64,000 bases of DNA from Echinostoma caproni (Eukaryota; Platyhelminthes; Trematoda; Plagiorchiida; Echinostomatidae), in contig UZAN01039477.1 in NCBI GenBank assembly GCA_900618425.1, forward strand, positions 101,707 through 165,706, read 5' to 3'. This document shows positions 1 through 13,453 of this stretch, piece by piece. The stretch's first letter is position 1. Each line of letters opens with the position of its first letter. A model generated the notes under the pieces. It ran no database searches and was not told where the DNA came from. It worked only from the letters and a program-made list of their open reading frames with translations. Position numbers and translations under genes: made by a program.

Positions 1-3000
1 ATGTTTGGCCAATTTAAGGGGAGCCTTATGAGCCTTATTAAAGACCATGGCGACACACTCAAGTAGTTCCAGGTCACCTATAATGCACTCCATGAGCTAA
101 TCTAAGCTGAAGCCGACGAAAGATGGCCTCATGTATGCAGCTGTATAGGGGTATGCGTTTTCGTTATGGATTAGTCATTCATTCGTGCTTATGGTCCACT
201 GGCAAATTACTCAAGAAAATGAACTGACTGTATGGGCTGATGAGAATAACTTATTTTCTTATAATTACTTACGAGAAAAATTGTTTATTCCTTTATAATC
301 AGACTTTGTTGCGGTTTGGTACACAAACATTAAGCTGGAACTAGTTTTTCCTTCCAGATCTAACTGGATTCTACATTTGGTTTGTGAATGGATAGACTAT
401 GGGAGCAATTCGATGAGGGAGACAAAAGCTAACCGAATGCAATCTTCTTAATTTCTATTCGCATTGCGTCTGCACCTTTGTCAGTCGAACAAAATAGAAA
501 TTCAATGCATAAATGCGTTTTTCTACCCTAATGCGATTGTTTCCCTTTTACTCTTTCTTCGCGCGCACGCACGCGCGTGTGTCCGTCAGACAGAATTAGC
601 AAAATGCGAATTCCCGGAAGGTTGATTTATGCATTCCGGTGTTGCGGAACAGCAGCTGTGACTGACCGATTGACTGACTGTCACCGTACTGTTACTAGTT
701 AGGGCCGGATTTGTCTACCGGACTTGTTGACGTGGATTGCTTGTGAATGCACTTGTCAGCAAACTGGAAAATCATTGACCAACGTCAATGCTATTTACTG
801 GCCGTCCGGGTGAATGCCATTTTCTCAACTTTAAATACATGCAAGCAACTGTCGGTCGTTGTGTCGCGCGTTCTTTGACTAACCCCAAGGCTCTCAGGTT
901 TAATATTTTTCATATTTCACACGACGGCATAGTCCTTCTCTGCGACGAATTCAGAAGTCATTACGCAATTGATATTTACAAGTTGGATGACATTTTGCGG
1001 CGATCTATACCACTGTGAACCCAATGCGACAGAACGCTTTCTTCCTGCTTCCCATCCAAAAGAGAGAATTGTATCTGAGCATTTGCTCCTGGCATAAAAA
1101 CATGTCTGTCAATAGAAAATTACACTTTTAAAATAAATCTTCCATGCTCATCTAAAGGCAACATTTTAGTTTGTTAGATTTAGTATTATCTATACTTATT
1201 TGTTCGTCAACATGACTGGAGGAATATCTTATTTCAATCAACAAAACTGGAAAGAATGTTTTGGGGATTCTTTTCCTAGCTACCTATGGGTATTCAACTT
1301 TAACGCATCGGTTAATATTACCCATTGGAAACTATTGAAACATGCAGACCAGAAGAAGTTCTAAGTTTTGAAAGTGGGACAATGTCGTGCAATAAAACTC
1401 AAGATTTGTGCCTCACAGAGGCTGAGAGTTCAATAACTTGAAAAAAACAGATGAACACATGAGGTGAACTCCGCGGTATAGCTAAAGGTTTGTTTTGACG
1501 GAGTTCCTGGGAGTTTGCAGACTTGAATCTCTGAAAACCTAAGGAGTTTCACAGAACTTCTGTTTGTTTTCAATCACTGTAAAAACAGCAGAATAAATAT
1601 GTCACCCATTCCCGCTATACTCAATCTAGCCTCATATATTGAGTAACAATATTTTTGTTAACCTCATTTGAAAGGTTTACCGTTGTTCGCAGTCGGGAGC
1701 GTTCCACTCATCTCTAACAAACTACTCTATCGTTTTAATTGCACCTAGTGTCTGCATCGGACGTGTTGAGTCCATTATTTCGAGCAATTAATCATGACTG
1801 GGGATGTCACATCAGTCAGTGAGGGAATGAGGCTCAATATAATCAGGCCAAAAATGAGGGGTGATTTCAGATCAAATGGATGCGTACGATAATACCGCTA
1901 TCCGCAATCAAGACCAAGTGCTGGTGCTGAAGTTCTACTGTCATTGATGTAGGTACGTCGAACGAATTGGGTAGGGTGTGTTGAAACCGGTCATTTCTGA
2001 TTTGGTGTTTGTAAAATTGTTTTGAATCACCGTACAAGACATAAGGAACAACTGGAAAAAATAAGGAATTTTCACCGAAGTCAAATACGCTAAATAACTG
2101 ATCATACGTAATCTAGTTAGCCTAGATTGACTAATGAATACGTAGCAGGCGAGAAGCGACAAAGTAATATAGCTTACACAGTGTCTATAAAAATGTTACA
2201 AGCACATTTTTCATTAGCGAGAAAATGCATGTGAGTGATTTAGTTCTTAACCGGGTTGTCAAATGCTATCATCACAAACACAGTGATAAGTGTTAGCGAA
2301 TGCGCGCAGATGTGTTCACCCTCCATGCAAACAGTCTCACGCGCGACTGTTTCCCACACAAGCCTTACAACCAAACATATTTCTAACAAAAGCGGCCGGT
2401 AACTCCTATTCCAACGGGACTAACTTATGTACTACAGACTGCTCTTTGTTTATTGGTTGTGGCTTAGGGGTTCATTTCACCAACTTAATTATGTGAAGAT
2501 AGCGTGTCTATACACCAACTCTTCAACTTAAGTAGAACGTTTACATTATTTCACATTTTATCTCTTCAGGTGACTAGTTTCTCTTTCGGGAAATTTGAAT
2601 ACAATCATGTGATCATTCGTTCTTACTCGCTTCCCTGTGTTCATCCGTCCATCCATCAATCCAGGTGTTCCGGCGAATGCTAGTGGAATTCAGTTTCGGT
2701 TAATTTTATCAGTTGCAAAAAGCTAGCGGTAGTGAGTATATTCATTTGAAGGTAATTGGCGTGTCTCACAAAGTCCNATACGAAAATGAATATTAAAGGA
2801 AATGTATCTGGTACTCAATGATGATGCTTATTTACTTGCATAAAAGTGAAAGTCAATTTGTCAGAGGAAAATTAATATCTATATGACTATAGGAAAATGG
2901 GACAGCATTGAGAACGAGCTTTGAATTGCGTCAAACGTTTCGCCAACGAGTGAAATTCAGGAATAAAACATTACTGTGCTTGTCTACGCAACAAGCTTGC

Positions 3001-3389
3001 GTGGAACTTCTTAGTCAGAGCTGAAAAGATTGCGAGCCTGACTGTGTACGGAAAATAACAATAGCAGATCTCATAAAATTGTTTTACTGGAATAATTTAC
3101 ATAATAATAATCTAATTTGGCCGACGTAGATAATATACCGTAATTATTATTAAAAGTGATCAACTCTTATAGTAAACTGGAGAACCGCGCCAGAGGTGCG
3201 TGTATCCGATACTCGTAGAACAAATAGCCTATGTTGTTGTACTGCGAGATATGAAATGCATCACAATGCTCTCTTTAGTGTATTACCAAGTCTCCGTGAA
3301 ACAAACAAACCTTAAAGAATAGATAAGATCTTCAGAGCAATGTCATCATTTAACTCAGGGCTGATTGGAGGGGGTTAGTTGAAAAGTTG
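1..3389. other. Intergenic, no gene recognised
   Basis: All frames are broken by frequent stops and no conserved protein motif is visible on either strand. It holds a short CG/CA alternating tract near 561-582 and one ambiguous base at 2777. Probably intergenic or intronic AT-rich sequence. Confidence 0.6.
561..582. repeat. Alternating purine-pyrimidine tract (GC/CA/GT)
   Basis: About 22 bases of alternating G/A and C/T (gcgcgcacgcacgcgcgtgt...) directly follow a pyrimidine-rich stretch (551-560). It is a simple-sequence tract of the kind that can adopt Z-DNA. No function is implied. Confidence 0.7.
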
Positions 3390-3394
3390 TTGTT

Positions 3395-3965
3395 GTGAGA
3401 TGCACCACCAACTACTATGTCATCCGCATATTTAAAAATGAAAACATTTTGGGTGACTGGCAAGTTTTCGATATAAAACGAGATCAGAATAGGAGATAAA
3501 ATTGCACCCTGCATTACAACCTAGTTTACAGTAACAGTAGAAGACCTAATGCCACTGAGACTAGTGTACTGGTATCGGTCGGAAAAATAATCGTGCATCT
3601 AATTCAAAGATGTTGCGGGAGATTATGTTGCCTTAACAGTATCAATAGGATGTTTCTTTCGACAGAAAAGAACGCGTTTGTGTAGTCCAAGAAGTAAACG
3701 TGAACCACTTTGTGTTTTTGGTATATAGTGGATAAAACAGAATGTATAAAATAAGCAACCGCATCTAAAGTAGAGCGACGCTTACAATTAGCAAACTGAT
3801 TAGACTCACGAAACTCAAGATTAGAAGATAAGTGCTTGATAATAATACGCTCAAAGGTCCCAAGTAATACAGAAGATGAAGCATCAGGCCGAAAATTACC
3901 CTTTCCTTCCTTAGGTACTGGAGTGATCCGAATATCATGCCATTTGTTAACTAGTCTTCCCTCTG
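3395..3965 (-). pseudogene. Reverse transcriptase domain relic of the 3.4-5.7 kb LINE
   Basis: The minus strand translates to fingers and palm blocks in order: a VPKEGKGNFRP start, an SSVLLGTFERIIIKHL helix, an aspartate-containing FLDYTNAF block (RT motif A) and YADDIVVGG (motif C, the catalytic Asp pair) at 3419-3430. The conserved region between motifs A and C is broken by stops and frameshifts, and the expected SGVxQGxxLSP block is only partly readable. The catalytic residues survive but the frame does not, so this is a dead copy. Confidence 0.8.
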
Positions 3966-4799
3966 ACGGAAATGTATAAAAGACAAATGAAACGGTTTGC
4001 GCGAGGTGATTAACGCATGTTTTAAGGCCACTAGGGATAACCCATCGGGACCAGCGGATTAGTTCCTATTGGCAGCATTTAACTCCTCTAAAAATTGCTT
4101 TGTTGTGACAGACACTGGAGGGTGGAAATCAAGTAACGCAGTGTTTGGACTCGCTAAAGCTTGCACAACGTTTTTCACTGAAGGAAAAGCTTTGTCAAGC
4201 TCTATGATATCACATAAGACTGTAGTAGTTAAAAGTTGAACGGCCACAGAGCAACTTCAGTCCGTTCCATAGCTGACAGCAGGATTTGTCACCTAGCATG
4301 GCGTCAGCATACAATTGATTGAGATGGGTTATCTCGCATATGATGTGAAAGTTGACAGATTTGACCGTCAGTTTATCTTTTGAGCGATACACCCTTTCTT
4401 TCAGCCTTCGTAACCATTTAAGTCTGTAGGAGATGAAGCGGTTGAGCTGTAGGTGAATCCTTTCTTGAGGGCAGTACACATTGTAACAAAAGTTGAGATA
4501 ATTGGTAAGATTCTCACAGAAGACTGAAATATCAGGATCGATCAGTTGTTGTAAGTCCGTTCCGCCAACCATGGATTTAATTCCATCACATTGGTCAGGT
4601 GATATTTTCGTAAACGTATCTTACGTGCATCGTTCTTCATCAGGATTTGTTGCTTGCATTTACCATATATCGTACGTAAAACTTTAATCCGACAGTGATA
4701 GAAATTGCCTACTGGTGCACGTTTGAAGGCTAGAAAAAAAAGACGGTTCGTTGACGAAAAAGTGGTCCAAAGAGGCATCGTTTCGAGTGTAAAAAGTAA

Positions 4800-5350
4800 C
4801 AATGTTCTGAAGGGACTTGAGTGTGTGTAAAACTTACATCAGATCTGATGAAATCGCCAGTAACGATGAATACAGATGTGACAGAGTTCTCCAACATCAT
4901 TGGATAGAATACATCCAGGAACGAAGACAACTCACTAGGAGTACAGTCATGAGTGATGTATAGCTTTGAGAAGATGATTGAAGATTGGCGCAGGAGAAAA
5001 CGTGGTTTACATTCCAGACAAAAACAAGAAATGCTTTGTGTGCAGTGAATGAATGTGCATTAGGTGGGGTTACAACACGACGGCGTAAATAGGTGATGAC
5101 GCCTCCACCTTTAGTTTTCCTTCCTGGAGGTTTATCTGCTCGAAATAATTGGAAGCCTTCAATCTGAACCAATTCGTCCTCGACGAATTCTCGTCACCAA
5201 GATTCTTCAAAAAGTAGCACGCTACTTTTGAGTACTCTTCGGAGTGAATCAGAAGACCAATGTCCGATAGCTTAGAAAGAATTGAGCAGACATTTGACGA
5301 CGAAATGATAGGAAAGCCAATGGTTTTCGGGTTTTGGTGCTCAAGTGAAA
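4800..5350 (-). pseudogene. LINE endonuclease domain relic
   Basis: Minus-strand frames carry the N-terminal SSSNVCSILSKLSD segment (equivalent to the NxRSLxxK block of LINE endonucleases), then GFQLFRADKPPGR followed by GGGVITYL near 5100-5170, then VTGDFIRSD near 4830-4870, where intact elements have GDFN, and PSEHC where they have SDHC. At least two frame changes are needed to link them. The substitutions at GDFN and SDH positions indicate loss of nuclease activity. Confidence 0.75.
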
Positions 5351-5660
5351 CTTTCCAGCCAGGGCGATGGTTTTTCCGTTTGTCATGTGAATTTTTGGTG
5401 ATCGTTTTAACTTTATTTCTCACAAAATGAGAAAAGGCACGTAACGATGGTTTGTTGCTATATTCCACGGATACTCGTACGGAAATTAAACTGAGCGCGT
5501 TGTAGTTTATCATTGAGGTCATCGTTATTGATGCAAAAGTATATCCAGAGGTTGTGTGATGAAAAAAGCCAAATCTCCAGCAATTACAAAAATTGACACG
5601 GCTAATTTGAAAATTCCCTCTAGTATATTGTCTTTCAATCCACATGAACAACAAAAGAAA

Positions 5661-8230
5661 ATGGCTGGTTCATCTAACTCTGGACCAACGTATTTCCGTG
5701 CATTAGAGGCTTGGCTTTTGAACGAGAACGTTCTCTGTCAGCGTTCCCGGGCACGAACCAAAACGTAGTACACATAAGTCACGATCTGAAATTTGGATGA
5801 AAGCATTTTCTACACCAATGAACCTACTGATACTGCAAACGATTTGACTTATAACCAGTAATCTGTACAAATAAAAGTATCTGTTTATTTTGTAAATTCA
5901 ACTTTGGAATCTCTTAATGCTGTCCTTAGTCCAATATGTTCACAAGACATTGGTTTACAACCTTAGATCAATGAAGGCTTAACTTAGGAACGATGTATTG
6001 GTCAATATCATCAGGAATATTTGAAGAGAACGTATTGGTTTAGTTTTCCAAATAGAGCCCGTTGGCTGTGCGTGGAACCGTGGATTTAGTCGATTCGGAT
6101 TTTTCTATCATTTGGCTGAATTGTGATCATGTGACGGTGTATATTTTAAGTTACCATCAATCCCCCTTAGGCATTAAAATAATTCTGCAAACGTGTGACC
6201 GTTAAGTTAATCATTGACCGTATTTGATTTAATCCACAAGGACGTGGAATAGAAATAAAGTATCCTAACCACACACGATTGATGCGCGAAGTGCAAACGT
6301 TGATTTGGCAGTTTTGATGTATATATAAGAAATTATTGGCTGAATACTTGATTGTTTTTGAGTGTTCATTAGTCTGCATCACTTGCATCTTCTCAGGAAC
6401 AATGTTAGGTAATAACACGAGTTAGCAGTCAGTGTGAACGCCATATTATTGGTTAGCAACCCTTCATCGAGTCAAAAGTCATACAAGATTATTTTTCAAC
6501 CCGATGTTTCTGTATAGCAGTAGGTAGCATTCATAATAAAATGAAGGTTACGTATTCATGTGTAGTAACTTTATTGGATACTATATGTTTTCTGTTTTAC
6601 CACATTGTTCATTTACTATACATAGATTCATCTATGCATGTGGTTGTGTGTGCATGGCTATTTGGTGTTGAAGCACTGTAAATAGTCTTTGTATTAAACA
6701 GTCTGATGAGAGAGCTTTATCCTGTCCATGCAAATCTAATGAACTGTTCAAATTACAGCACTCTAGGTTAACTTACTTGCCTCCTTACATTCTTCCCAGT
6801 TGCAGATGTAACTTACCTGTCCGATGATTAGAAACGTTTCTGGTTAAACACCAGAGCGGTCATATAAAATATGAATTAGAGACGAACGACCAAGAAAAAA
6901 ATGAAATTCACTCGACTGCGGCGAGATATGGGACATTACACAAAGGGTAACCCCAACAAAGCAACAGTGAGTCTGAAACGGCCGTGAAAAAGTCAAAAGG
7001 TGTAATGGAACCTTGATGAGAGACCCGTTATACACAGAAATCTGAGAACCATGGAAATGTGTTCAACAGATTTCAATTCAAATTGTTTACTGCGAGGTAA
7101 ATAATTTATATCATTGCTAATTGGTTGCATTTAGTCCTCTTACTTTTTCTTATTTGTTTCTCATTTCAAAGTGTTAAAGCAATTACTCTCTTGACGTTTC
7201 CTAAGGAGGACATCAAAAGGACACTTAATTATAACGTTACCTATGTAATAGTGATCCTGGCTTTAACTAATACGAATTTCGTGTCTGTTTTAGCGACTGA
7301 GTATAACGCTATCCATGGCCTGCGCGTTCTATGGTGCAGTAATTGTACATTGACCCATTTTTTCTGGATACCCAGTTTCAATTGAATAATTCTCAAGTAA
7401 ACATGGGTTGGCCTTCAAATCTGCATATCTCAACAAATATGATAAGCAGTCAATGAATAATTAACTTTCGTTCCATGTTTTTGCTCGAATTCCAAACCTG
7501 GAAGGGAGATTTTGGACAGCAAATCGGCAAATATAAACTGTTCCCTGGTTTCCAGATTCGTAAGATCTTATCCGGAAAAAATGCTATTCTCTCCCTTTAT
7601 ATATATATATATATATAATCTCGAATTTTACCATCTTGGAGACGATTGTGGTTTCCCATAAACTAACATAACAGAAAACTCTTTAGATTCACACATAACA
7701 ACTTATCCAGTAAAAAATCGGACGATGAGCTGGTACAATGTATTTTGATAATTTGGTTTATTTCCAATAAACATTTGTGATAATTTGCTTTCCAATTAGG
7801 ATACAAATTTCATCGGAATGATTCTTTTAAACGCATGGAATCAGAGAGCTATAGACGTTTGTTAGCTTCTATTCGTCTCCGTACTAACGATTGATTCCAA
7901 CGAAATTACAACATAACTACAGGTATTGTGCTCTCAGTGAGCTGAGTAACGCTGATATAATCATTGGTGGGGTATTTCACAGTTGAACATTCAGCTGTTT
8001 TAATTTTAAATTTTCGTTTCTGTGGGAACAATTTTCTCATAAAAAGTCACACCCTGTCGTATGCATCAAGTTTGCGCTACCCAAATAGAGAGAGAGCAAG
8101 CGGAAAAATCCAATCTCAGTCGAGAGGCGTCTGGTAATAACTAGAGAAAACAATCATTCTAATGGGGCTGTCTGTTTTTAATGAGAAACTACCAAAAAGT
8201 TGATTAATTGACGAATCCCAGAATTTCTGA
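5661..8230. other. Intergenic, no gene recognised
   Basis: Only short open frames are present. One near 7128-7385 (+) encodes a hydrophobic start resembling a signal peptide but has no ATG and no recognisable domain. A TA dinucleotide repeat lies at 7598-7617. Confidence 0.5.
7598..7617. repeat. (TA)10 microsatellite
   Basis: Ten uninterrupted TA units follow a short pyrimidine run. Likely length-polymorphic. Confidence 0.95.
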
Positions 8231-8317
8231 TACATAAATGTAGTAGTAGTAACAGTTCTAGATGAAGTGTCCCGGGAAAGCTCTGAAAATTGCATTTACC
8301 ATTTAGATCTGTTTTTA

Positions 8318-8980
8318 ATGTGCTACTATTGCACTGTGATGTATCAGATATGCACATGTCCACAAGATCATTGGTGTTTAGATCGCACGGCAACAAAGAC
8401 AATCTGGCAGAATAGAAGAACTATATACAAAATCTCACTTCAAAACAATAAAATAATGCATCTCCAAGTTGCCTGTATTTCATCAATGCAGTTTTCAAAT
8501 GGATATTATAAAGAAGCGTTTGTAAAACACGTCATTTCATTGTATTTCATACAAATGGGGGATAAATATCACAAGGTATTTGAACCTGCTTCTTGGTCAA
8601 CAGATTTTCATCATGGTACAAAAGCCAATTCAACTTTCCAAACTTACCCGCGTTTTTATGGAACCACTCAAAATTTGGGGTTGGTTAGGACGGAACTGGA
8701 AATGAAAACCTTCGTATACACGCACTTCCACATTATAAACCAACCATTTGTTTCAATATCTTTTTGCTTTTACTCAACAAACGGTAATTTATTTCCCTTA
8801 TACAGTGACAAAGAGAAAACAGATGGCTTGCAAGGGCCATTACATAATACCCATGAAGAAATACCTATACTACAAAAACATGCATGGTGTTTTGTTCCTT
8901 TTTGTAATCAAACGAGCTCGTCAAGACGAAGAAAAACCTCCAATATTATAACCCGTTTACTTGAATCTAAAGCACATTAG
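8318..8980 (+). CDS. Unrecognised long open frame (220 codons from first ATG)
   Basis: The frame is open from 8231 to the stop at 8978-8980, about 249 codons, and the first ATG is at 8318. The protein is rich in aromatic residues and cysteine and ends with a basic RRRKTS...LLESKAH tail. I see no domain, repeat or clear transmembrane helix, and no similarity to the LINE proteins elsewhere in the window. At about 60% AT a stop-free run of this length is unexpected, so it may be an exon or a relic of an unknown element, but chance cannot be excluded. A possible splice acceptor (TAACAG) precedes the open region at about 8254. Function unknown. Confidence 0.22.
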   Translation: MCYYCTVMYQICTCPQDHWCLDRTATKTIWQNRRTIYKISLQNNKIMHLQVACISSMQFSNGYYKEAFVKHVISLYFIQMGDKYHKVFEPASWSTDFHHGTKANSTFQTYPRFYGTTQNLGLVRTELEMKTFVYTHFHIINQPFVSISFCFYSTNGNLFPLYSDKEKTDGLQGPLHNTHEEIPILQKHAWCFVPFCNQTSSSRRRKTSNIITRLLESKAH

Positions 8981-11900
8981 ATTCTTTTTTTAGATTTAGA
9001 TAAGATCGAAACGTCGCGTGAATGGATATGCTTGTTATGTCCACTTTAATTGTTTCGTTTACTCATTAACAACACTACAAAACAAGACAGATTGGACGGA
9101 AATGAGTTCGTCCTGTAATAACCGAAACAAACAAATTTTGTGAGCAAAATCGACAATAAAGCTCTTCTTTCCGCACCTTATTGTGCTGATTGTTATCTCT
9201 GACCGATGGATCAAGAGGGGCTCAGCCACATTCTACGCAAATCATTGATTTAATGGACGTTATTGGTAATTCACATGCCAGTATCTTATCATGCTGTGAG
9301 CTGAGGGAAGAAAACAGCGCTTTTTACTTTCAAGTTTAAAAAAGGTAAGCAATACACACTAATCACTCCGAGTGACGATGTTGCAATATTTGATAAAACA
9401 TATGAGTGTAAATGCATGAAGCAAAGAGAAAGCAAACAAACCCATATTCCCTCGTACTATTAAAAAATGGAACTCTGTTCAAACTTTGTTTTCTTCTACT
9501 GAAAATAAACAGTCCTCGCAATTTTAATCACCTCCGAAAGTTCTAGGGTGCACACAATGTATTAAATGGAATGTAGGTTTCCCTTGAACCTAAATGGTTT
9601 TTTTCTTTTTCCTTTTCTTTATTTTGTGCTCATTATGGTTATTGACAAACCTTTTATCGGGGTGAAAAAACCTTCCGTGCAGCTGCTTTTTCATTGGACA
9701 TTTCGGATAGACCTCCCCAATAGGCCCATTTTGCAGGCTAACCACAGGGCTGCTGTGATGACATCTCGTGTAGTTTTTGAAGAAACCATTCTTTGAAGTA
9801 GCCTAATAAGATTAGTTGATGATGGTTCCAACCTTATCGAACTTCCCACAGAACAATTGGTATCGACACCTGGTCCGGTTTGTGTCCTTGCACACATTTT
9901 ACCACAGCTGACTTCAACAAACAACTACCCAGTAACCTTTTAACGAACGCAACGGTTCTCACACGGGTGCATTATTGCTGTTGCGAAACGCACTCCCATC
10001 AGGACACGTAAATGTTAGCATTTTCCCATGAATTTACTCGCCAACACATCATGTGGATTCATTAACTTACAAATAACGAAACGAAAAGAGCTTTTGTACT
10101 ACAGTGTGTACTGATTGCGCACTCCTTTGCGTGTGCATGACAGGGCGTGTTAATAGTTCTCAGGCACCACGGAAGAGGTTGGCGATTTTGTGTGTGAATA
10201 CTTAGAATAGTTATAGGAATCAAAAGGATCACAGAAAAAGTTTATTATGACATGAGAAAGTTGAAAATTAACTGCCCCCATTCTCTTAATTTTTGATGGG
10301 TGGTGCTAAATCGAAAATGGAACCAAAGGTAACATTGACTTTTCATAAAGCCATGAGCAATTTGTATTTGAATCTTTGCCGGGACTGCTAATTTTCCAAC
10401 GATTGTTTTCATTAATTCGGATTGAATCCCCTACTGTTAGTGGTTCTCATTAGATAAAATAGTGTTAAAGTTGATGAAAAAGCTTTATGCGTCAGGAGGC
10501 GGTCAGTGGCTTTTTATGGATTTTTTGGATCTAGTTTTAAAGTGAACCGTTTATGCAAGGAATCTTTTCGCTTTTACATCGACTTCCATGTATCACTATT
10601 TAGAATAACATTACACAAACCCTGATATTTTAGAATGCAGGCCGCATTGGGGAAAAAGACTTACTAAACTACCTTCCCTCATGATTGGATTTTGACCGTT
10701 GATCCTGTTGGTTGGGTTTCTACTCACAAGTCGAAGTTTACAGTTCTGATTTTGGCAGTGCTCACCGCAAAATGGTCTATTGCTCTTTGTCGGCATTCAC
10801 ACCGAATGTTTTGAATACCCAATGATTCTTGCTTTGGAATCAAGTGACGACAAGGCGGTCGATGTTGTTATCGGGGTCTAATTCCAGGAGAATTATGTTT
10901 TATTCACCAAACTAGACGATTGTGGATAGTTTTGTAGGAAAAATGAGAATAGATCAGATTAGCATACAAGGGAGAATGTATTCTGCTTTTGATCTAATCT
11001 TTACTCAACAGGGATCAGATACGACGATCAAACAGATGGCAAACTCCCCTGGGAAGAATAAAATGTCCAATTGAAGTGCAGTGGGGTAAACCTTTCCGTA
11101 AACATTGCTATTATTCCTATGGTATCAACTATCCACATCCAAAGTNTATGACCAAGTATTAAGAGGTGTTCCGTATTTAGAGCAACAGCAATGGCGGGGA
11201 TAATCAATACCAAATCTCAATTCCACAGACCTGATAAGTTGAAATCGTCTACTGAGTCCGCCCAACAGAAATCAACGATACAGTCAAACGCTTCATGGAA
11301 AACAATAACAATAATGGAGCTGGCAATGTCCGTGCACATGCAGACACTAAGGTTTGCGGGTCAATCGTGCCAATGAATTGTTATCAGTCTACGTTTAAGA
11401 ATATCAAGGAGAATAGCGAATGCAACTTTGGATGTATACATGAGCGCAGTAGTCAAAGTGTTGAAGATGTTAGGGAGAGCGTAGAGTTGAAAAAGTGGAG
11501 GCAACCGTAGTACCAAAGTGTGATGAATGCGCGTACACGTGTGTGAGTGAATAGATCAAATGAATCGGCGGTGGTAATGCCCCGGTCAAATCTGTTCAAA
11601 TAGTAAATGCGTTTAATAATAACAAGTGACCTGAGTAGCCAAAAAGATGTAGGCTACGTGCTGGTGGAAAGAATCATACGCAACGTGTCATATTTGTGAC
11701 GCTTTTCTCATGAATAGCAGATAAAAAGTCTTATAGTCTTGAGAACCAATTGGCGTTCATAGTAACCTTATTCCCGAGTGGCAAAACACATAAGGACGCA
11801 CTAAGTTGAGAGAGGTATTTAGTCAGCCGATAAACAATTTACCTATAATCCAATTTCGGTGCAGAAAATAGAATTCACCCCTCGGAACCTAGGGATAAAG

Positions 11901-13379
11901 GAAACTGGTTATAAACCCCTTCAGTACAGGGATGAATCAACCCAATGGGTGGGGCAGAAAATGATGACATTTTAAAATACAGCTATTCACCTTCAGTTAT
12001 GAGCAAAGAAAATTGGTGAAATTGGTCGTAGCTCGGCTTTAGTCCAACGGCTAGAAGGTTATCCTTTGAAAAATTAAATATACACAAATAAGTGAAATGT
12101 TTCTAGAATGAATTTATGATAGTAACGTTCGTGCATACAATACATAATTAAAATACCACCTTCAGATTTATTCCAAATTCCAGTTCATTGCTCATATTAT
12201 CTCTCCTCTGTCACTTTTATGTTTACATCCGTTTTATTTTCAGGCGCTTCAGTTGGACTAATCAGTTCGAGTGGTTTCTGGATGCAGTTGGAGGAGTAAA
12301 ATTATTAATTGCATAAAATGAGCCACCGGGAAAGTGAATGTGGTTTGGTACACGACTCTGTATGCAACCGGGGTCTGTTTTGAACGTGCGGTACAAAAAT
12401 GCTTTTGAAGTGATTTTAAATGAAATTGCATTGGGTTGTCAAAATGATTGATGGTCATCGCCCATCCACTGTTTGGATGCATACAACAGTGAGTGAACAA
12501 CAAGACCACGTTGCGGGACAAAATCCCCAATCAGGCAAATATTTTGTATATCTTACTATACCTTGTTTATTATAGTTTTTAAATGCATTAAACAATGTAT
12601 TTCCCTTTTTAGAATCATGCATATGATAATTTTATTTTGGAATTTTGTCCTTTCACAATTCACGACAATTTAACAGGGACTCTCAGAATAGAATAGCACC
12701 AATGAGGAAAGAAGATTCTTTTACTACTATCGGACAATCGTCATACCGTCACATTTTGGAAAACATGAGTAAATAAATTCTCGAAATAAACTACTACTAT
12801 GTAACGCCTAAACAAAACATTTTTCTTAATTTATTAAATATTATGTTCATTGCGTCCATTATTGATGGTAAAGAAAAATGGTCTCCTAAACAACTAAGAT
12901 TTCTTTAAGGAATTGATTTCGTCAAAACAGAAGAAGAATACCTGTGTCGCCATCAAAAATCGAAGAATGCGGTGTAAACTTTGTCGAACGTTTTCTGCCA
13001 TAGAAATGATCAGCTGCTTGAGAATATCCAACAATCACTTGGACGCAACATGTAGAACCACAGCATCGTTGAAGACTGCACCATCTGTGTGGTATTTCAT
13101 CAGGACGCTTAATGGGGGCAAGTGAATTTTGTGTCGAATGTTGTTGGAACTTTTTGTATCTGAGAAGCTATCGAGTATTTTCAGTGAGTACGGGAACTGA
13201 TGCCAATGCCAGTGCATTTGAAGTATTCACGAAATCACATGAGCAACTTAAGTATATTTTTCTTTCCTTTTCTCTTTCCTCTCATTTATAATTTCTTTCA
13301 TTGAATACACAATAAAAAATGTTTCGGAAAATTGAAGCGGCCAAACAAAAAGCTGCCGTACAACAAACAATGGAGAAAG
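8981..13379. other. Intergenic, no gene recognised
   Basis: Short open frames only. A hydrophilic 71-codon frame at 11295-11510 (+) overlaps other frames and shows no family signature. One ambiguous base lies in the 11150s. Confidence 0.5.
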
Positions 13380-13453
13380 CCAAACGGTGGTAGTACACTT
13401 CGAACACGTGCCCGGTTATAATTCACTGACTCTACGACCAAGCCACCACCGCC
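13380..13453 (-). repeat. Probable tRNA-derived SINE head (degenerate)
   Basis: On the minus strand the sequence begins GGCGGTGGTGGCTTGGTCG, resembling a pol III A box region, and carries GTGTTCGAAG, a B-box-like GTTCGA core, about 35 bases later. The start resembles the SINE at 52351 (GGCGGTGGTAGCCAAGTGG), so both may belong to one family. No complete tRNA fold is evident. Confidence 0.5.

Larger units (their letters stand above)
3390..5660 (-). mobile_element. Degenerate non-LTR retrotransposon (LINE), EN + RT ORF2 relic
   Basis: Read on the minus strand, the segment carries the order expected of a LINE ORF2: an apurinic-type endonuclease (about 5350 down to 4800), a linker (about 4750-4060) and a reverse transcriptase (about 3960-3400). 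Recognisable pieces are a GFQLFRAD...GGGVITYL segment of the endonuclease, a GDF-type motif, and the RT blocks VPKEGKGNFRP, FLDYTNAF and YADDIVVGG. Several frame changes and stop codons separate the pieces, so it cannot make a full protein. The FLDYTNAF and YADD blocks suit the CR1/Jockey-like group, but I cannot name the family. The true 5' and 3' ends and target-site duplications are not visible to me. Confidence 0.85.

Noticed and set aside
7128..7385. Small secreted protein with signal-peptide-like start
   Set aside because: No ATG start, no domain, and hydrophobic runs are common in T-rich frames by chance.
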